Shown: piece by piece, positions 1 through 7,137 of the stretch
Layout: the number at the start of each line of letters is the position of its first letter
Numbering within the stretch: position 1 is the stretch's first letter
Origin: an uncultured Oscillospiraceae bacterium
GTDB taxonomy: Bacteria; Bacillota_A; Clostridia; Oscillospirales; Oscillospiraceae
Assembly (NCBI GenBank): GCA_900769845.1
Contig: CAAGIF010000053.1
Location: 1-11,014 of the forward strand
DNA: 11,014 bases
Direction of reading: 5' to 3'
The notes under the pieces: model-generated
Seen by the model: only the letters and a program-made list of their open reading frames with translations
Told to the model about the DNA's origin: nothing
The model's database searches: none
Program-made: the position numbers and the translations under genes

Positions 1-916
1 CCAGAATTGGCGCCCGCTTTCCGCGGATCAGTACATAGAATTTTCCAGACAGACTTCTGCGGTAGCCGTCGGCATAACCCACTGGTACGGTTGCCACCCG
101 CATGGGCTGCTGCGTAACAAAGGTGCCGCCGTAACTGATCTCTCTGCCTGCAGGTAGGGTTTTCACATGGGTCACTCGACTGAGCCATTGCAGAGCCGGT
201 TTTACCTCCAAAGCGGCGCTGTCCACGCAGCTGCTGGGGTACATACCGTAGGTGACGATACCGGAGCGTACCAGCTGATGGTGATTTTCAAAATTCATCA
301 GGCCGGCGGAGTTGTCCATATGGCGAATCGGAATCTCCACGCCCCGCTGCTGAAGCATAGCGTAAAAAGCGTCAAATTTCTCCGCCTGAATTTTCGCCCG
401 GGTCAGATCCTCGCAATCTGCGGTGGCGAAATGGCTGAAAAGTCCCTCGGCGTAGAGACCGGGAAGCTGGGCTATCCGGGCGCAGATATCCGCATCCTCC
501 TCAGTGGCCTGGAAACCGATCCGGCTCATGCCTGTATCCACACCAAAATGGAAAGCGGCGGTTTTCTCCTGGCGCACCGCTTCCTGAGAGAACGCCAGCG
601 CATCCTCATAATGGAAGATAGTAGGGCGAATCTCAGACCGAACCAACGCCGGAAACGCAGACACCGGGGTGTGTCCCAAAATCAGAATGGGATTAAAAAT
701 GCCGGCGCGGCGCAGCTCCATGGCCTCCAGAATGGAGGAAACACCAAAGAACGCGCACTTATCCTGAAGCAACCGGGCAACCTGTACTGCGCCGTGGCCG
801 TAGGCATCCGCCTTCACCACCGCCATCACATCCACCCCCGCCCGGGCGCGAATGGCGCTGATGTTGGATTCTATTACATCCAGATCGATTCTGACATAAG
901 TATTGTCCAAATTCAA
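1..916 (-). CDS. alr: Alanine racemase, C-terminus cut by the window edge
   Basis: PLP-dependent enzyme that interconverts L- and D-alanine in the cytoplasm to supply D-Ala for peptidoglycan. About 305 residues are present of the usual 370-390. The N-terminal motif AVVKADAYGHGA is visible, with the PLP-binding lysine at about residue 35. The C-terminal-domain motif ISYGGTF carries the catalytic tyrosine at about residue 262, followed by VPVGYADGY and RGKRAPIL at the cut edge. The frame is open throughout. The chosen start is TTG at 916, because GGAGGAG (923-929 on the plus strand) lies 6 nt upstream and no ATG in the frame fits. The first residues are then (M)NLDNTYVRIDLD, as expected for the family. 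It is divergent from the VWA operon and probably independent of it. Recognition of the family is secure; only the 3' end is missing. Confidence 0.96.
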   Translation of the reverse strand, partial: MNLDNTYVRIDLDVIESNISAIRARAGVDVMAVVKADAYGHGAVQVARLLQDKCAFFGVSSILEAMELRRAGIFNPILILGHTPVSAFPALVRSEIRPTIFHYEDALAFSQEAVRQEKTAAFHFGVDTGMSRIGFQATEEDADICARIAQLPGLYAEGLFSHFATADCEDLTRAKIQAEKFDAFYAMLQQRGVEIPIRHMDNSAGLMNFENHHQLVRSGIVTYGMYPSSCVDSAALEVKPALQWLSRVTHVKTLPAGREISYGGTFVTQQPMRVATVPVGYADGYRRSLSGKFYVLIRGKRAPIL

Positions 917-948
917 AGAAATCTCCTCCAATGGGGACAGTTTGGTTC

Positions 949-977
949 ATTTTATCACGAACCGTCAGAAAAGTAAA
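949..977 (-). promoter_or_regulatory. Probable sigma-70-type promoter of alr
   Basis: Read on the minus strand, TTTACT (972-977) and TAAAAT (949-954) are separated by 17 bp and lie about 33 bp upstream of the TTG start. The -10 is good and the -35 matches consensus at four of six positions. The assignment rests on sequence match only. Confidence 0.5.
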
Positions 978-1124
978 CCATGGAGCGCATTAAGTTTTCG
1001 GTAGATTCCACCGCATCTGCATGTTTCGAACGCAGGTCGGCGCAAATCCATGATTTCCCGCTGAAATTGTCCGTTTTTTACTATATTATTCCAGTATAAA
1101 CATGATTTTTATCCATCATTTCCG
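978..1124. other. Intergenic DNA between the alr promoter and the operon promoter
   Basis: No coding potential, RNA gene or clear terminator is visible here. The right half, roughly 1074-1120, is A/T rich (T-runs, TATATTATT) and lies directly upstream of the operon -35 box, so it could act as an UP-like element. That is inference from composition only. Confidence 0.4.
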
Positions 1125-1154
1125 TTGACATCTTTTGATTCTGCGGTGTATAAT
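1125..1154 (+). promoter_or_regulatory. Strong sigma-70-type promoter of the VWA/radical SAM operon
   Basis: A consensus-perfect TTGACA (1125-1130) and TATAAT (1149-1154) are separated by 18 bp. Transcription would begin near 1161, giving a 5' leader of about 55 nt before the start codon at 1217. No other convincing promoter is seen between here and 8368, so this one probably drives all six genes. A short AT-rich inverted repeat (ATATT-GAATT-AATAT, 1157-1171) overlaps the expected start point; its significance is unclear. Confidence 0.8.
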
Positions 1155-1216
1155 ATATATTGAATTAATATGGAGTAGTGTTGTTTTTCTATTGTTTTTC
1201 GTATCGGGAGGAATTT

Positions 1217-4200
1217 ATGGATATGAGAGGTAAAAGGTTATCCGGCGCAGCATGCCGCATTCTGGCGGCGATGCTTTCGCTGTGTATATATTTGGGCGCA
1301 ATTCCTTATGCAAGGGCAGAAGATCCCGAAACAGAATCCTCCCTGCACTTGGAGAAATCCGCAGTTTTGGAGGATGACGGCAGCTATACCATTACCATGG
1401 AAGCCTACGCCACCGGCACCGTCACCACGGAAACCGAGCGGGTACCCACGGACATTATCATTGTAATGGATGTTTCCGGCTCCATGAATGATCCGGACTT
1501 TTCCACTGACGGTACGCCTTCCTGGCAGCTGTATGAAGGCTGGGGTTCAACTGCCATTGACCTGCAGGAAAACCGAAACGGCACATTCTACCACATTCAT
1601 GAAAACACAGCTTATGCGGTTGAGTTGGTCAATCTACGCAATTACAGCGGTACATTCTATCAGTACAACAGCGGCAGTTACAAAAATATAGGCACCCTGA
1701 CCAATAAGGACATTTTGGGCTATCGGTGCAGCTATGACGGCTGCGATGTCTATTATGACGGTGGCTATCATTACCGGTACGTTGCGGTTGCCGATGGTGT
1801 GCAGACACCGTTCACGAACTTTGAATACTACGCGGTTGGCGATGATGTTCATTTGTCCGATGACAACTTTGCCCTCTACCGCCAGACCGCTGACATCACC
1901 CGGATCGAGGCCATGCGTCAGGCAGTCAACAGCTTTATTGCCACCACTGCCCAGCAGAATACCGGTGTTTCCCAGGATAAGCAGCACCGGATCGCTATCG
2001 TTAAGTATTCCGGTCAGTATTTCTCCAATTATGAAGTGGGTAATCATTACCACACCAGCAGCCCCCTTTATACAAACAGCGACGGCGCAGCTGCCTATCG
2101 GGTCAGCGAGGAATATGGCGGATCCACTACATACAATGAAACAACCTTTTACTACACCTCCAACTGCGCCCAGATTCTCTCCGAGTCCAACTATGTGACC
2201 GACTCTACTGCTTCCGCCATGCAAACAGCCGTAAACAATCTGATCGCCGGCGGCCCTACCCAGGCAGCCTACGGTATTGGTCTTGCCTACAAAGTCGCCC
2301 AGGAGAATCTTGCCCAGGATCCTACCCGCAAGCAGGTGGTCCTGTTCTTCACCGACGGTGAACCTACCGGCGGACTTTCCTTCGATTCAGAGATCGCCAA
2401 CGAAACCATCAGCAGCGCCAACACGCTGAAGACGGAGTGCGATGCCTCCATTTATGCCATCAGCCTGATGCCCGACGCCTCTGTTTCGGCAACGATGGGT
2501 AAGTACATCAACTATGTATCCAGCAACTACCCCAACGCCCAGTCCCTTACCTCCTCCGGCACTCAGGTCAGCAGCAAATACTATAAACAGATCCACACCA
2601 TGGCAGATCTGAACGAGATCTTCGACGATATCAGCAAAGAAACTCACGGCACCTCCACCGATCTGGATGCGCTCGCGCAGCTTCGGGATTACATGGCCGA
2701 CGGGTTTGTGTTCACAGATAACACCCGGGTCACGGTGGAAACCGCCAACTATCTGGGCAACAACACCTGGGCAGATCCTGTGAAAAACACCGATGTTACC
2801 GTGGAAGTTGATTCTACCAACAATGCTGTGTCTGTTACCGGTTTCAGCTACAAGGACAACTATGTGATCGACGGCTCCGGCACTGTTGCTACCCAGGGCA
2901 AAAAGCTCATCGTCACCATCACCGGTGTGGAAGCTACTGACGCAGCCATCCAGAATCAGCTGATTCCCACCAATCTCAATACCTCCGGCATTTATCCCAG
3001 CGCAGACAGCGATACCCCCGCAGGTCTTTTCCCCGTGCCAGAAGTGCAGTTGACCTCCAAATTCTATGTGCTGGACTATGCCCGCCCTGCCGATCTGCAT
3101 GCAGCCGAGTGGCAGCAATCCCGGATTCTGCACCTGGACCCCAGCGGCATGCACTATTTCACTACCCCCGCGCTGCTGCGGGATATGCCCTACGGTCTTG
3201 CCCAGGTCAGCGACGATAACCGGGCAGTTCTGACCTACACCCCCCAGACCATGCGCTGGGACAGCTATGATGACCTGTATATTCTGGGTAAAGATTCCAG
3301 CGATTCCAACACCAATATCTGGTCCAAAATCAGCGTTCTGCCCGCCAACAATGTCTACTACGAGGACGATTTTGTTGCCACGGATGCCGACGAAAGCAAC
3401 CAGGCTGAGATTCCCGATGCCCGGATCGTCTACACCAATCACACCAAACCGGAGGATATGTCCCAGGAAGATTGGGATGCCCTCCAGGGTTCCTGGCCCA
3501 CCGCAGGTGAACCCGGCGACAACCGGGAAGATCCCAACGGCGCCGTTCACGGCTGGATCTCCGATCTTGCCGACGATGCCGGTCACACCAACGGTGTTGC
3601 CCACCTGGTGGCATCCATCACCGGTCAGGGTTCTGCAAACCTCCCCACCGCCAGCTTCACCTTCACCGGCACCGGCGTGGATATTTACAGCTATACCGAC
3701 TCCACCACCGGCACCATTCTGGTTTCCGTAAAGGATACGGCATCCGGCGGAAAGACCTGGTACTATGTTGTGGATAATCTTTCCGCATCCGGAAGCTACT
3801 ATCAGGTACCCACCGTGACCTTCTCCGGTAATCATTCCACCTACGATGTCAAGATCACCGTCACCACCGGCGGCTCCAAGGAAGGCCGCTTCACCTACTA
3901 TCTGGACGGCATCCGGGTCTACAAGCCTCTGGGCGACCAGACCGATGACACCATCGAAGGTGCCTATGGCAACGAGATCAGCGCCATCTTCACAGAACTG
4001 CGGAACACCCTGACCGGTGGCACCGTATTCATCGACGAAGATGCCGAGGGCAATGCCATCTGCGCCGATTACGAAACCTATGGTGATTACGCAAAGTTTG
4101 CTCCCCAGCATGAAATCTACCTGGCAAAGGGAGAATCCGTCTCCTTCCGGGTCAGCGGCTCTGCCGATTGCTGTTATTATCTGGGCATGAAGACCCTGAG

Positions 4201-4765
4201 CGGCAGCCCGGTGACCGCCGAATACAGCTACGGCAACGGTGAAAAAATGTCGAAGGTCATTTCCCATACCGCAGATCTGTACTATGAAATCATGCCTATA
4301 AACGGCATTATCACCGTTTCCAACAACACGGACTGCGATTGTGGTGAAGGCACATGCAGATGCATTCTGTCCATCACCAAACTCCGCCAGACCGGCGCAG
4401 AAACCTCCCAGATTATGACACTGTCCGAGGAGGACGCTCTGGTCTCCTACCGTCTGTTCCGTTCTCTCAGCCCCATCCCAGAGGAAACTGCACCTCCCAC
4501 GGAACCCGAAGAGACTACGCCTCCCACGGAACCTGAAGAGACTACGCCTCCCACGGAACCTGAAGAGACTACTCCTCCCACAGAACCCGAAGAGACTACG
4601 CCTCCCACCGAGCCTGAAGAGACTACGCCTCCCACCGAGCCCGACGGCCCGCAGATTGAGATCACCAACCCCGAACAGACCCCTGAAGCCCCCGTCACCC
4701 AGGAACTCCTGTGGCGACTGATCAAGCTGATGATAATGCTGCTTCGGGATTGGTTCATCCAGTAA
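1217..4765 (+). CDS. Large secreted VWA-domain surface protein with Pro/Thr/Glu repeat stalk
   Basis: 1182 residues. ATG 1217 is preferred over ATG 1178 because GGGAGG (1206-1211) lies 5 nt upstream and the product then begins with a standard signal peptide: basic MDMRGKR, a hydrophobic core, and cleavage after YARA at about residue 34. A VWA domain follows with a complete MIDAS metal site: DVSGS (D85, S87, S89), T348 in GGPTQA and D380 in FFTDGEP. Large Tyr-rich insertions sit between the first two (about 95-228 and 266-328). Then come beta-rich modules (about 480-720), a jelly-roll-like module (about 805-897, from FTFTGTGVDIYSY to YYLDGIRVYKPL), a Cys cluster (1040-1049), six EETTPPTEP-type repeats (1089-1142) and a hydrophobic/amphipathic tail. 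No LPXTG motif is present. Family knowledge suggests metal-dependent adhesion to protein or glycan ligands; the actual ligand is unknown. First gene of the operon. Confidence 0.9.
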   Translation: MDMRGKRLSGAACRILAAMLSLCIYLGAIPYARAEDPETESSLHLEKSAVLEDDGSYTITMEAYATGTVTTETERVPTDIIIVMDVSGSMNDPDFSTDGTPSWQLYEGWGSTAIDLQENRNGTFYHIHENTAYAVELVNLRNYSGTFYQYNSGSYKNIGTLTNKDILGYRCSYDGCDVYYDGGYHYRYVAVADGVQTPFTNFEYYAVGDDVHLSDDNFALYRQTADITRIEAMRQAVNSFIATTAQQNTGVSQDKQHRIAIVKYSGQYFSNYEVGNHYHTSSPLYTNSDGAAAYRVSEEYGGSTTYNETTFYYTSNCAQILSESNYVTDSTASAMQTAVNNLIAGGPTQAAYGIGLAYKVAQENLAQDPTRKQVVLFFTDGEPTGGLSFDSEIANETISSANTLKTECDASIYAISLMPDASVSATMGKYINYVSSNYPNAQSLTSSGTQVSSKYYKQIHTMADLNEIFDDISKETHGTSTDLDALAQLRDYMADGFVFTDNTRVTVETANYLGNNTWADPVKNTDVTVEVDSTNNAVSVTGFSYKDNYVIDGSGTVATQGKKLIVTITGVEATDAAIQNQLIPTNLNTSGIYPSADSDTPAGLFPVPEVQLTSKFYVLDYARPADLHAAEWQQSRILHLDPSGMHYFTTPALLRDMPYGLAQVSDDNRAVLTYTPQTMRWDSYDDLYILGKDSSDSNTNIWSKISVLPANNVYYEDDFVATDADESNQAEIPDARIVYTNHTKPEDMSQEDWDALQGSWPTAGEPGDNREDPNGAVHGWISDLADDAGHTNGVAHLVASITGQGSANLPTASFTFTGTGVDIYSYTDSTTGTILVSVKDTASGGKTWYYVVDNLSASGSYYQVPTVTFSGNHSTYDVKITVTTGGSKEGRFTYYLDGIRVYKPLGDQTDDTIEGAYGNEISAIFTELRNTLTGGTVFIDEDAEGNAICADYETYGDYAKFAPQHEIYLAKGESVSFRVSGSADCCYYLGMKTLSGSPVTAEYSYGNGEKMSKVISHTADLYYEIMPINGIITVSNNTDCDCGEGTCRCILSITKLRQTGAETSQIMTLSEEDALVSYRLFRSLSPIPEETAPPTEPEETTPPTEPEETTPPTEPEETTPPTEPEETTPPTEPEETTPPTEPDGPQIEITNPEQTPEAPVTQELLWRLIKLMIMLLRDWFIQ
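4481..4642 (+). repeat. Six tandem 27-bp units encoding the EETTPPTEP stalk
   Basis: Six in-frame units of 27 bp lie near the 3' end of the VWA gene. The first encodes EETAPPTEP and the other five EETTPPTEP. Units differ only at a few, mostly silent, positions (ACG/ACT, GAA/GAG, ACG/ACC/ACA), which points to recent expansion. In the protein this is an extended, acidic Pro-rich stalk of the kind that spans Gram-positive cell walls. Copy number may vary between strains by slippage, staying in frame because the unit is a multiple of three. Confidence 0.95.
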
Positions 4766-4771
4766 GGAGGG
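4764..4771 (+). promoter_or_regulatory. Strong ribosome binding site overlapping the VWA stop codon
   Basis: AAGGAGGG begins within the TAA stop of the VWA gene (4763-4765) and stands 6 nt before the ATG at 4778. The site is close to ideal. Its position means ribosomes finishing the VWA gene can reinitiate on the small gene, coupling their expression. Confidence 0.85.
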
Positions 4772-4777
4772 CAGCAT

Positions 4778-5053
4778 ATGAAAAAAGCATACAGGAAGCC
4801 CCGCTTCGCAGTGGAACTGTTCTCCTTCAGCCAGAGCATTGCATCCGGCTGCGGCACCTCTCCCGAAGGCAGCACCTTGGGAATCCCCAATCACGCAACC
4901 AAAGACAGCTGCGGTTGGGATCTTGGCGATTTTATTGTATTCGCCATTGGCAACGATCGGTGCGAGACCCTTCAGATTCCGGAAGCGGATTCCTTCGACG
5001 GATACTGCTACAACAATCCCGATGGCGGTATCACGATCTTCGCCTCCATCTGA
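4778..5053 (+). CDS. 91-aa cysteine-containing small protein, candidate RiPP-type precursor
   Basis: I do not recognise a named family. The N-terminus (MKKAYRKPRFAVELFSFS, then QSIASGC) resembles the short 'Lys/Tyr-x-x-Pro...Val-Glu-x-Phe' leaders seen on many small Firmicutes peptides. There is no signal peptide (a charged Glu13 interrupts the weak hydrophobic stretch) and no transmembrane segment. Four cysteines at 25, 45, 62 and 77 are spaced 20, 17 and 15 apart. The C-terminal two thirds is Gly/Ser/Asp rich with aromatic residues (W47, Y76, Y78), and the protein ends in ITIFASI. It follows the VWA gene by 12 nt and precedes the HprK-like, SPASM and PqqD-like genes, the layout expected of a substrate for post-translational modification. 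Alternatively it may be a small unmodified partner of the VWA protein. Coding status is strong; precursor role is inference. Confidence 0.8.
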   Translation: MKKAYRKPRFAVELFSFSQSIASGCGTSPEGSTLGIPNHATKDSCGWDLGDFIVFAIGNDRCETLQIPEADSFDGYCYNNPDGGITIFASI

Positions 5054-5078
5054 TCCTGCGGGTAAACCAAAACCAACA

Positions 5079-5107
5079 CAAGCGGTCATGTTTCCCATGA
5101 CCGCTTG
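5079..5107 (+). terminator. Perfect 12-bp hairpin between the small peptide gene and the kinase gene (attenuator or mRNA stabiliser)
   Basis: CAAGCGGTCATG (5079-5090) pairs perfectly with CATGACCGCTTG (5096-5107) around the 5-nt loop TTTCC. No T-run follows on the plus strand, so it is not a canonical intrinsic terminator. It starts 25 nt after the peptide stop and ends 8 nt before the kinase ATG at 5116. It could reduce read-through into the downstream genes, protect the upstream mRNA 3' end after processing, or occlude the kinase start region. Confidence 0.65.
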
Positions 5108-5115
5108 CCCATATT

Positions 5116-5982
5116 ATGAATGATACTGTCATGACCTACGATTTTCAAATTGCGGGGCTTATGATCCGAAATACTCCCCCGTTTCCAATCACAATCACGC
5201 CGGAATCCCAGCCGTTTCTCTCGTCCCCCTCCGGCTGCAGACCGGATATCACATTTACCTTCCAGGCCGTTTCCTGTCTTGCAGACCCCTCCGCGGCAGG
5301 AAACTGGACGGAAAATCGCTTTCACGGAACGGATTCCGGGTTGCAGGCAGTCTGGTTTCGCCCCAGGCCCGGAGAAAAGCCCTACGCCCTGGTGCAGCAC
5401 GAAACCAACGCCCTGCATTGCCAATACCTGCGCGGCGCTGAGCATCGGATGAATCTGAGCCGGAATCTGACGGATCTGATGAGTCTGGAGATTCCCCTGC
5501 TGAGTCACAACGGATTTCTGCTCCATGCGGCATTTGTCCGCTGGCAGGAAAAGGGCATTCTGTTTTCCGGTCCCAGCGGCGTTGGAAAGTCCACCCAGGC
5601 AGATCTCTGGAAAACCCACCTGAGCGGCGATATCCTCAACGGAGATCGGGCGGCGCTGCGCCGAATGGAAGACGGTTGGCGCGGATGGGGACTTCCCTAC
5701 GCCGGCACCTCCGGGATTTACCGGAATGAATCCGCCCCGGTAACCGCAATCGTGATGCTGGAGCAGGCGCCCGTAAACCGGGTCCGCAGGCTCTCCCCCG
5801 GAGAAGCCTTCCGCAGTCTCTATCCTCAGGTCACCATCCACCGATGGGATTCCGACTTCACAAAGCAGGTCTCCGATCTGATGCTGGAGCTTATAGAGGC
5901 CATCCCCGTTTATCTTCTGAGCTGCCGGCCGGATACCCAGGCGGCAGAATTGCTGCATGAAACTCTGATGAAAGGAGAATGA
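5116..5982 (+). CDS. HPr-kinase-like P-loop protein of a peptide-modification cassette
   Basis: 288 residues, related to the C-terminal kinase domain of HprK and to the HprK-like proteins found in RiPP clusters. The Walker A motif GPSGVGKST is at 152-160, preceded by HAAF (137-140) and GILF, which is typical of the group. LNGDRAAL (174-181) sits where HprK proteins carry their acidic 'DDR' motif, here with a single Asp (D177). GLPYAGTSGIYRN follows at about 192-204. Family precedents include HprK-like kinases that phosphorylate lasso peptides and the ScmC protein of SynChlorMet cassettes. Here it may phosphorylate, or act as a nucleotide-driven chaperone for, the 91-aa peptide. No Shine-Dalgarno sequence precedes ATG 5116; ATG 5131 (MTYDFQIAGL) is an alternative start. 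A stop at 5098 rules out starts further upstream. Cytoplasmic. Confidence 0.85.
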   Translation: MNDTVMTYDFQIAGLMIRNTPPFPITITPESQPFLSSPSGCRPDITFTFQAVSCLADPSAAGNWTENRFHGTDSGLQAVWFRPRPGEKPYALVQHETNALHCQYLRGAEHRMNLSRNLTDLMSLEIPLLSHNGFLLHAAFVRWQEKGILFSGPSGVGKSTQADLWKTHLSGDILNGDRAALRRMEDGWRGWGLPYAGTSGIYRNESAPVTAIVMLEQAPVNRVRRLSPGEAFRSLYPQVTIHRWDSDFTKQVSDLMLELIEAIPVYLLSCRPDTQAAELLHETLMKGE

Positions 5983-5985
5983 CCC

Positions 5986-7137
5986 ATGGCTGTCGTTCAG
6001 CTTCCCCTGGAATCCCGGCTCTCCGCCTACTTGTCCGGAAAAGCCGCGGCCCGTAAAATTCCCATCAACGGAACCTTTGAATTGACCCCCCTGTGCAATA
6101 TGGCCTGTCGGATGTGCTATGTCCGCATGACCAAACAGCAGCAGGAAGCAGTTGCCCCTCTGCAAAGCGCCCAGCGCTGGCTGGATCTGGCATCTGCCGC
6201 CCGGGACAGAGGAATGCTGTATCTGCTGCTGACGGGAGGTGAGCCCTTTCTGCGGCAGGATCTGCCCGAGCTGATGGCAGCTCTGCAAGCCATGGGATTG
6301 GTCATCTCCATCAATACCAACGGCACGTTGATCACCCCCGAAACTGTTGACTGGCTGAGAAAAACACCGCCTTCCCGGATCAATGTGACCCTCTACGGCG
6401 CCAGTGACGAGACCTATGACCGGCTCTGCGGCAACCCCCAGGGATTTACCCAGGCCTCCCAGGCCATTGATCTGCTGCTGGAAGCAGGTATGGCAGTGAA
6501 ACTCAACTGCAGCATCACCCCCCACAATCAGCAGGATCTGGAAGGGATTCTCTCCTTCGCCAGAAGCCGCAACCTGCCTGTACAGGCAACAAGCTATATG
6601 TTCCCGCCGCTGCGCCGGGATTCTTCCATGATCGGTAAAAACCACCGCTTCTCCCCGGAGGAAGCTGCATATCACACCGCCCGGATCCAATTAGGTCTGT
6701 TGGGCCGGGAAGAATTTATCCGCCGGGTGAAGGAAGAAAAACCGGAATCCCTGTGGGAGGATTCGGAATGTCCCATTATAGAAGAACAGGGCGAAGGCAT
6801 CCGCTGCCGCGCCGGAAAAAGCAGCTTCTGGGTCACCTGGGAGGGAAAAATGATCCCCTGCGGAATGTTCCCCATGGAGGATGCCCCGAATGTATTTGAG
6901 GCAGGATTTGATGCAGCCTGGAACCGTACGGTGAAAGCAGCAGAAGCCATCCGGCTTCCGGCAAAATGCGCCGGCTGCCCCCAGAAGGATCTGTGCCGGA
7001 CCTGCGCCGCCATGGTGTATACGGAAACCGGAGGCTTCTCGGCCGTTCCGGAGTACCGCTGCCGAATGAGCGGGGCCTTCTCCAGCCAACGGCAGCTACT
7101 CTGCCGGCAAATCGCAGAAACAGGAGGCAGCCTATGA
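5986..7137 (+). CDS. Radical SAM/SPASM peptide-modifying enzyme
   Basis: 383 residues. The radical SAM cluster motif CNMACRMC places C37, C41 and C44 around the SAM-binding [4Fe-4S] cluster, followed by TGGEP (83-87) and ISINTNGTL (108-115). The C-terminal SPASM domain has the full cysteine series: C274, then G287-x4-C292, C328-x2-C331-x5-C337-x2-C340, and C359, enough for two auxiliary clusters. This architecture belongs to maturases that install thioether or carbon-carbon links in ribosomal peptides, and also to some sulfatase-maturase-like enzymes. With a PqqD-like protein and a Cys-containing small peptide in the same operon, peptide maturation is the likeliest role. The bond formed cannot be told from sequence. 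The RBS AAAGGAGA (5971-5978) lies 7 nt upstream of ATG 5986, and the gap from the kinase stop is 3 nt, so translation is probably coupled. Confidence 0.93.
   Translation: MAVVQLPLESRLSAYLSGKAAARKIPINGTFELTPLCNMACRMCYVRMTKQQQEAVAPLQSAQRWLDLASAARDRGMLYLLLTGGEPFLRQDLPELMAALQAMGLVISINTNGTLITPETVDWLRKTPPSRINVTLYGASDETYDRLCGNPQGFTQASQAIDLLLEAGMAVKLNCSITPHNQQDLEGILSFARSRNLPVQATSYMFPPLRRDSSMIGKNHRFSPEEAAYHTARIQLGLLGREEFIRRVKEEKPESLWEDSECPIIEEQGEGIRCRAGKSSFWVTWEGKMIPCGMFPMEDAPNVFEAGFDAAWNRTVKAAEAIRLPAKCAGCPQKDLCRTCAAMVYTETGGFSAVPEYRCRMSGAFSSQRQLLCRQIAETGGSL

Noticed and set aside
167..976. A 269-codon plus-strand open frame at the left end
   Set aside because: It is the complement of alanine racemase, which is clearly recognisable on the minus strand.
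1157..1171. Inverted repeat ATATT-GAATT-AATAT near the operon transcription start
   Set aside because: Arms of 5 bp made only of A and T are expected by chance in this A/T-rich leader; not enough to call an operator.
1178..1216. Upstream ATG extending the VWA protein by 13 residues
   Set aside because: No ribosome binding site precedes ATG 1178, and the added residues would disrupt a normal signal-peptide start that ATG 1217 provides with a good GGGAGG.
4838..4852. Lipoprotein box in the 91-aa protein (IASGC, Cys25)
   Set aside because: The four residues before Cys25 loosely fit a lipobox, but the preceding stretch contains Glu13 and several polar residues and lacks the hydrophobic core of a lipoprotein signal.
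2387..5098. A 903-codon open frame on the minus strand opposite the VWA gene
   Set aside because: Its translation is low-complexity (Gly/Val/Ile rich) with no recognisable domain, and it mirrors the codon bias of the well-supported VWA gene, including reverse readings of the 27-bp repeats.
5086..6690. A 534-codon minus-strand open frame opposite the kinase and radical SAM genes
   Set aside because: The plus strand carries unmistakable Walker A, CxxxCxxC and SPASM motifs in good frames with ribosome binding sites; the minus frame shows none.
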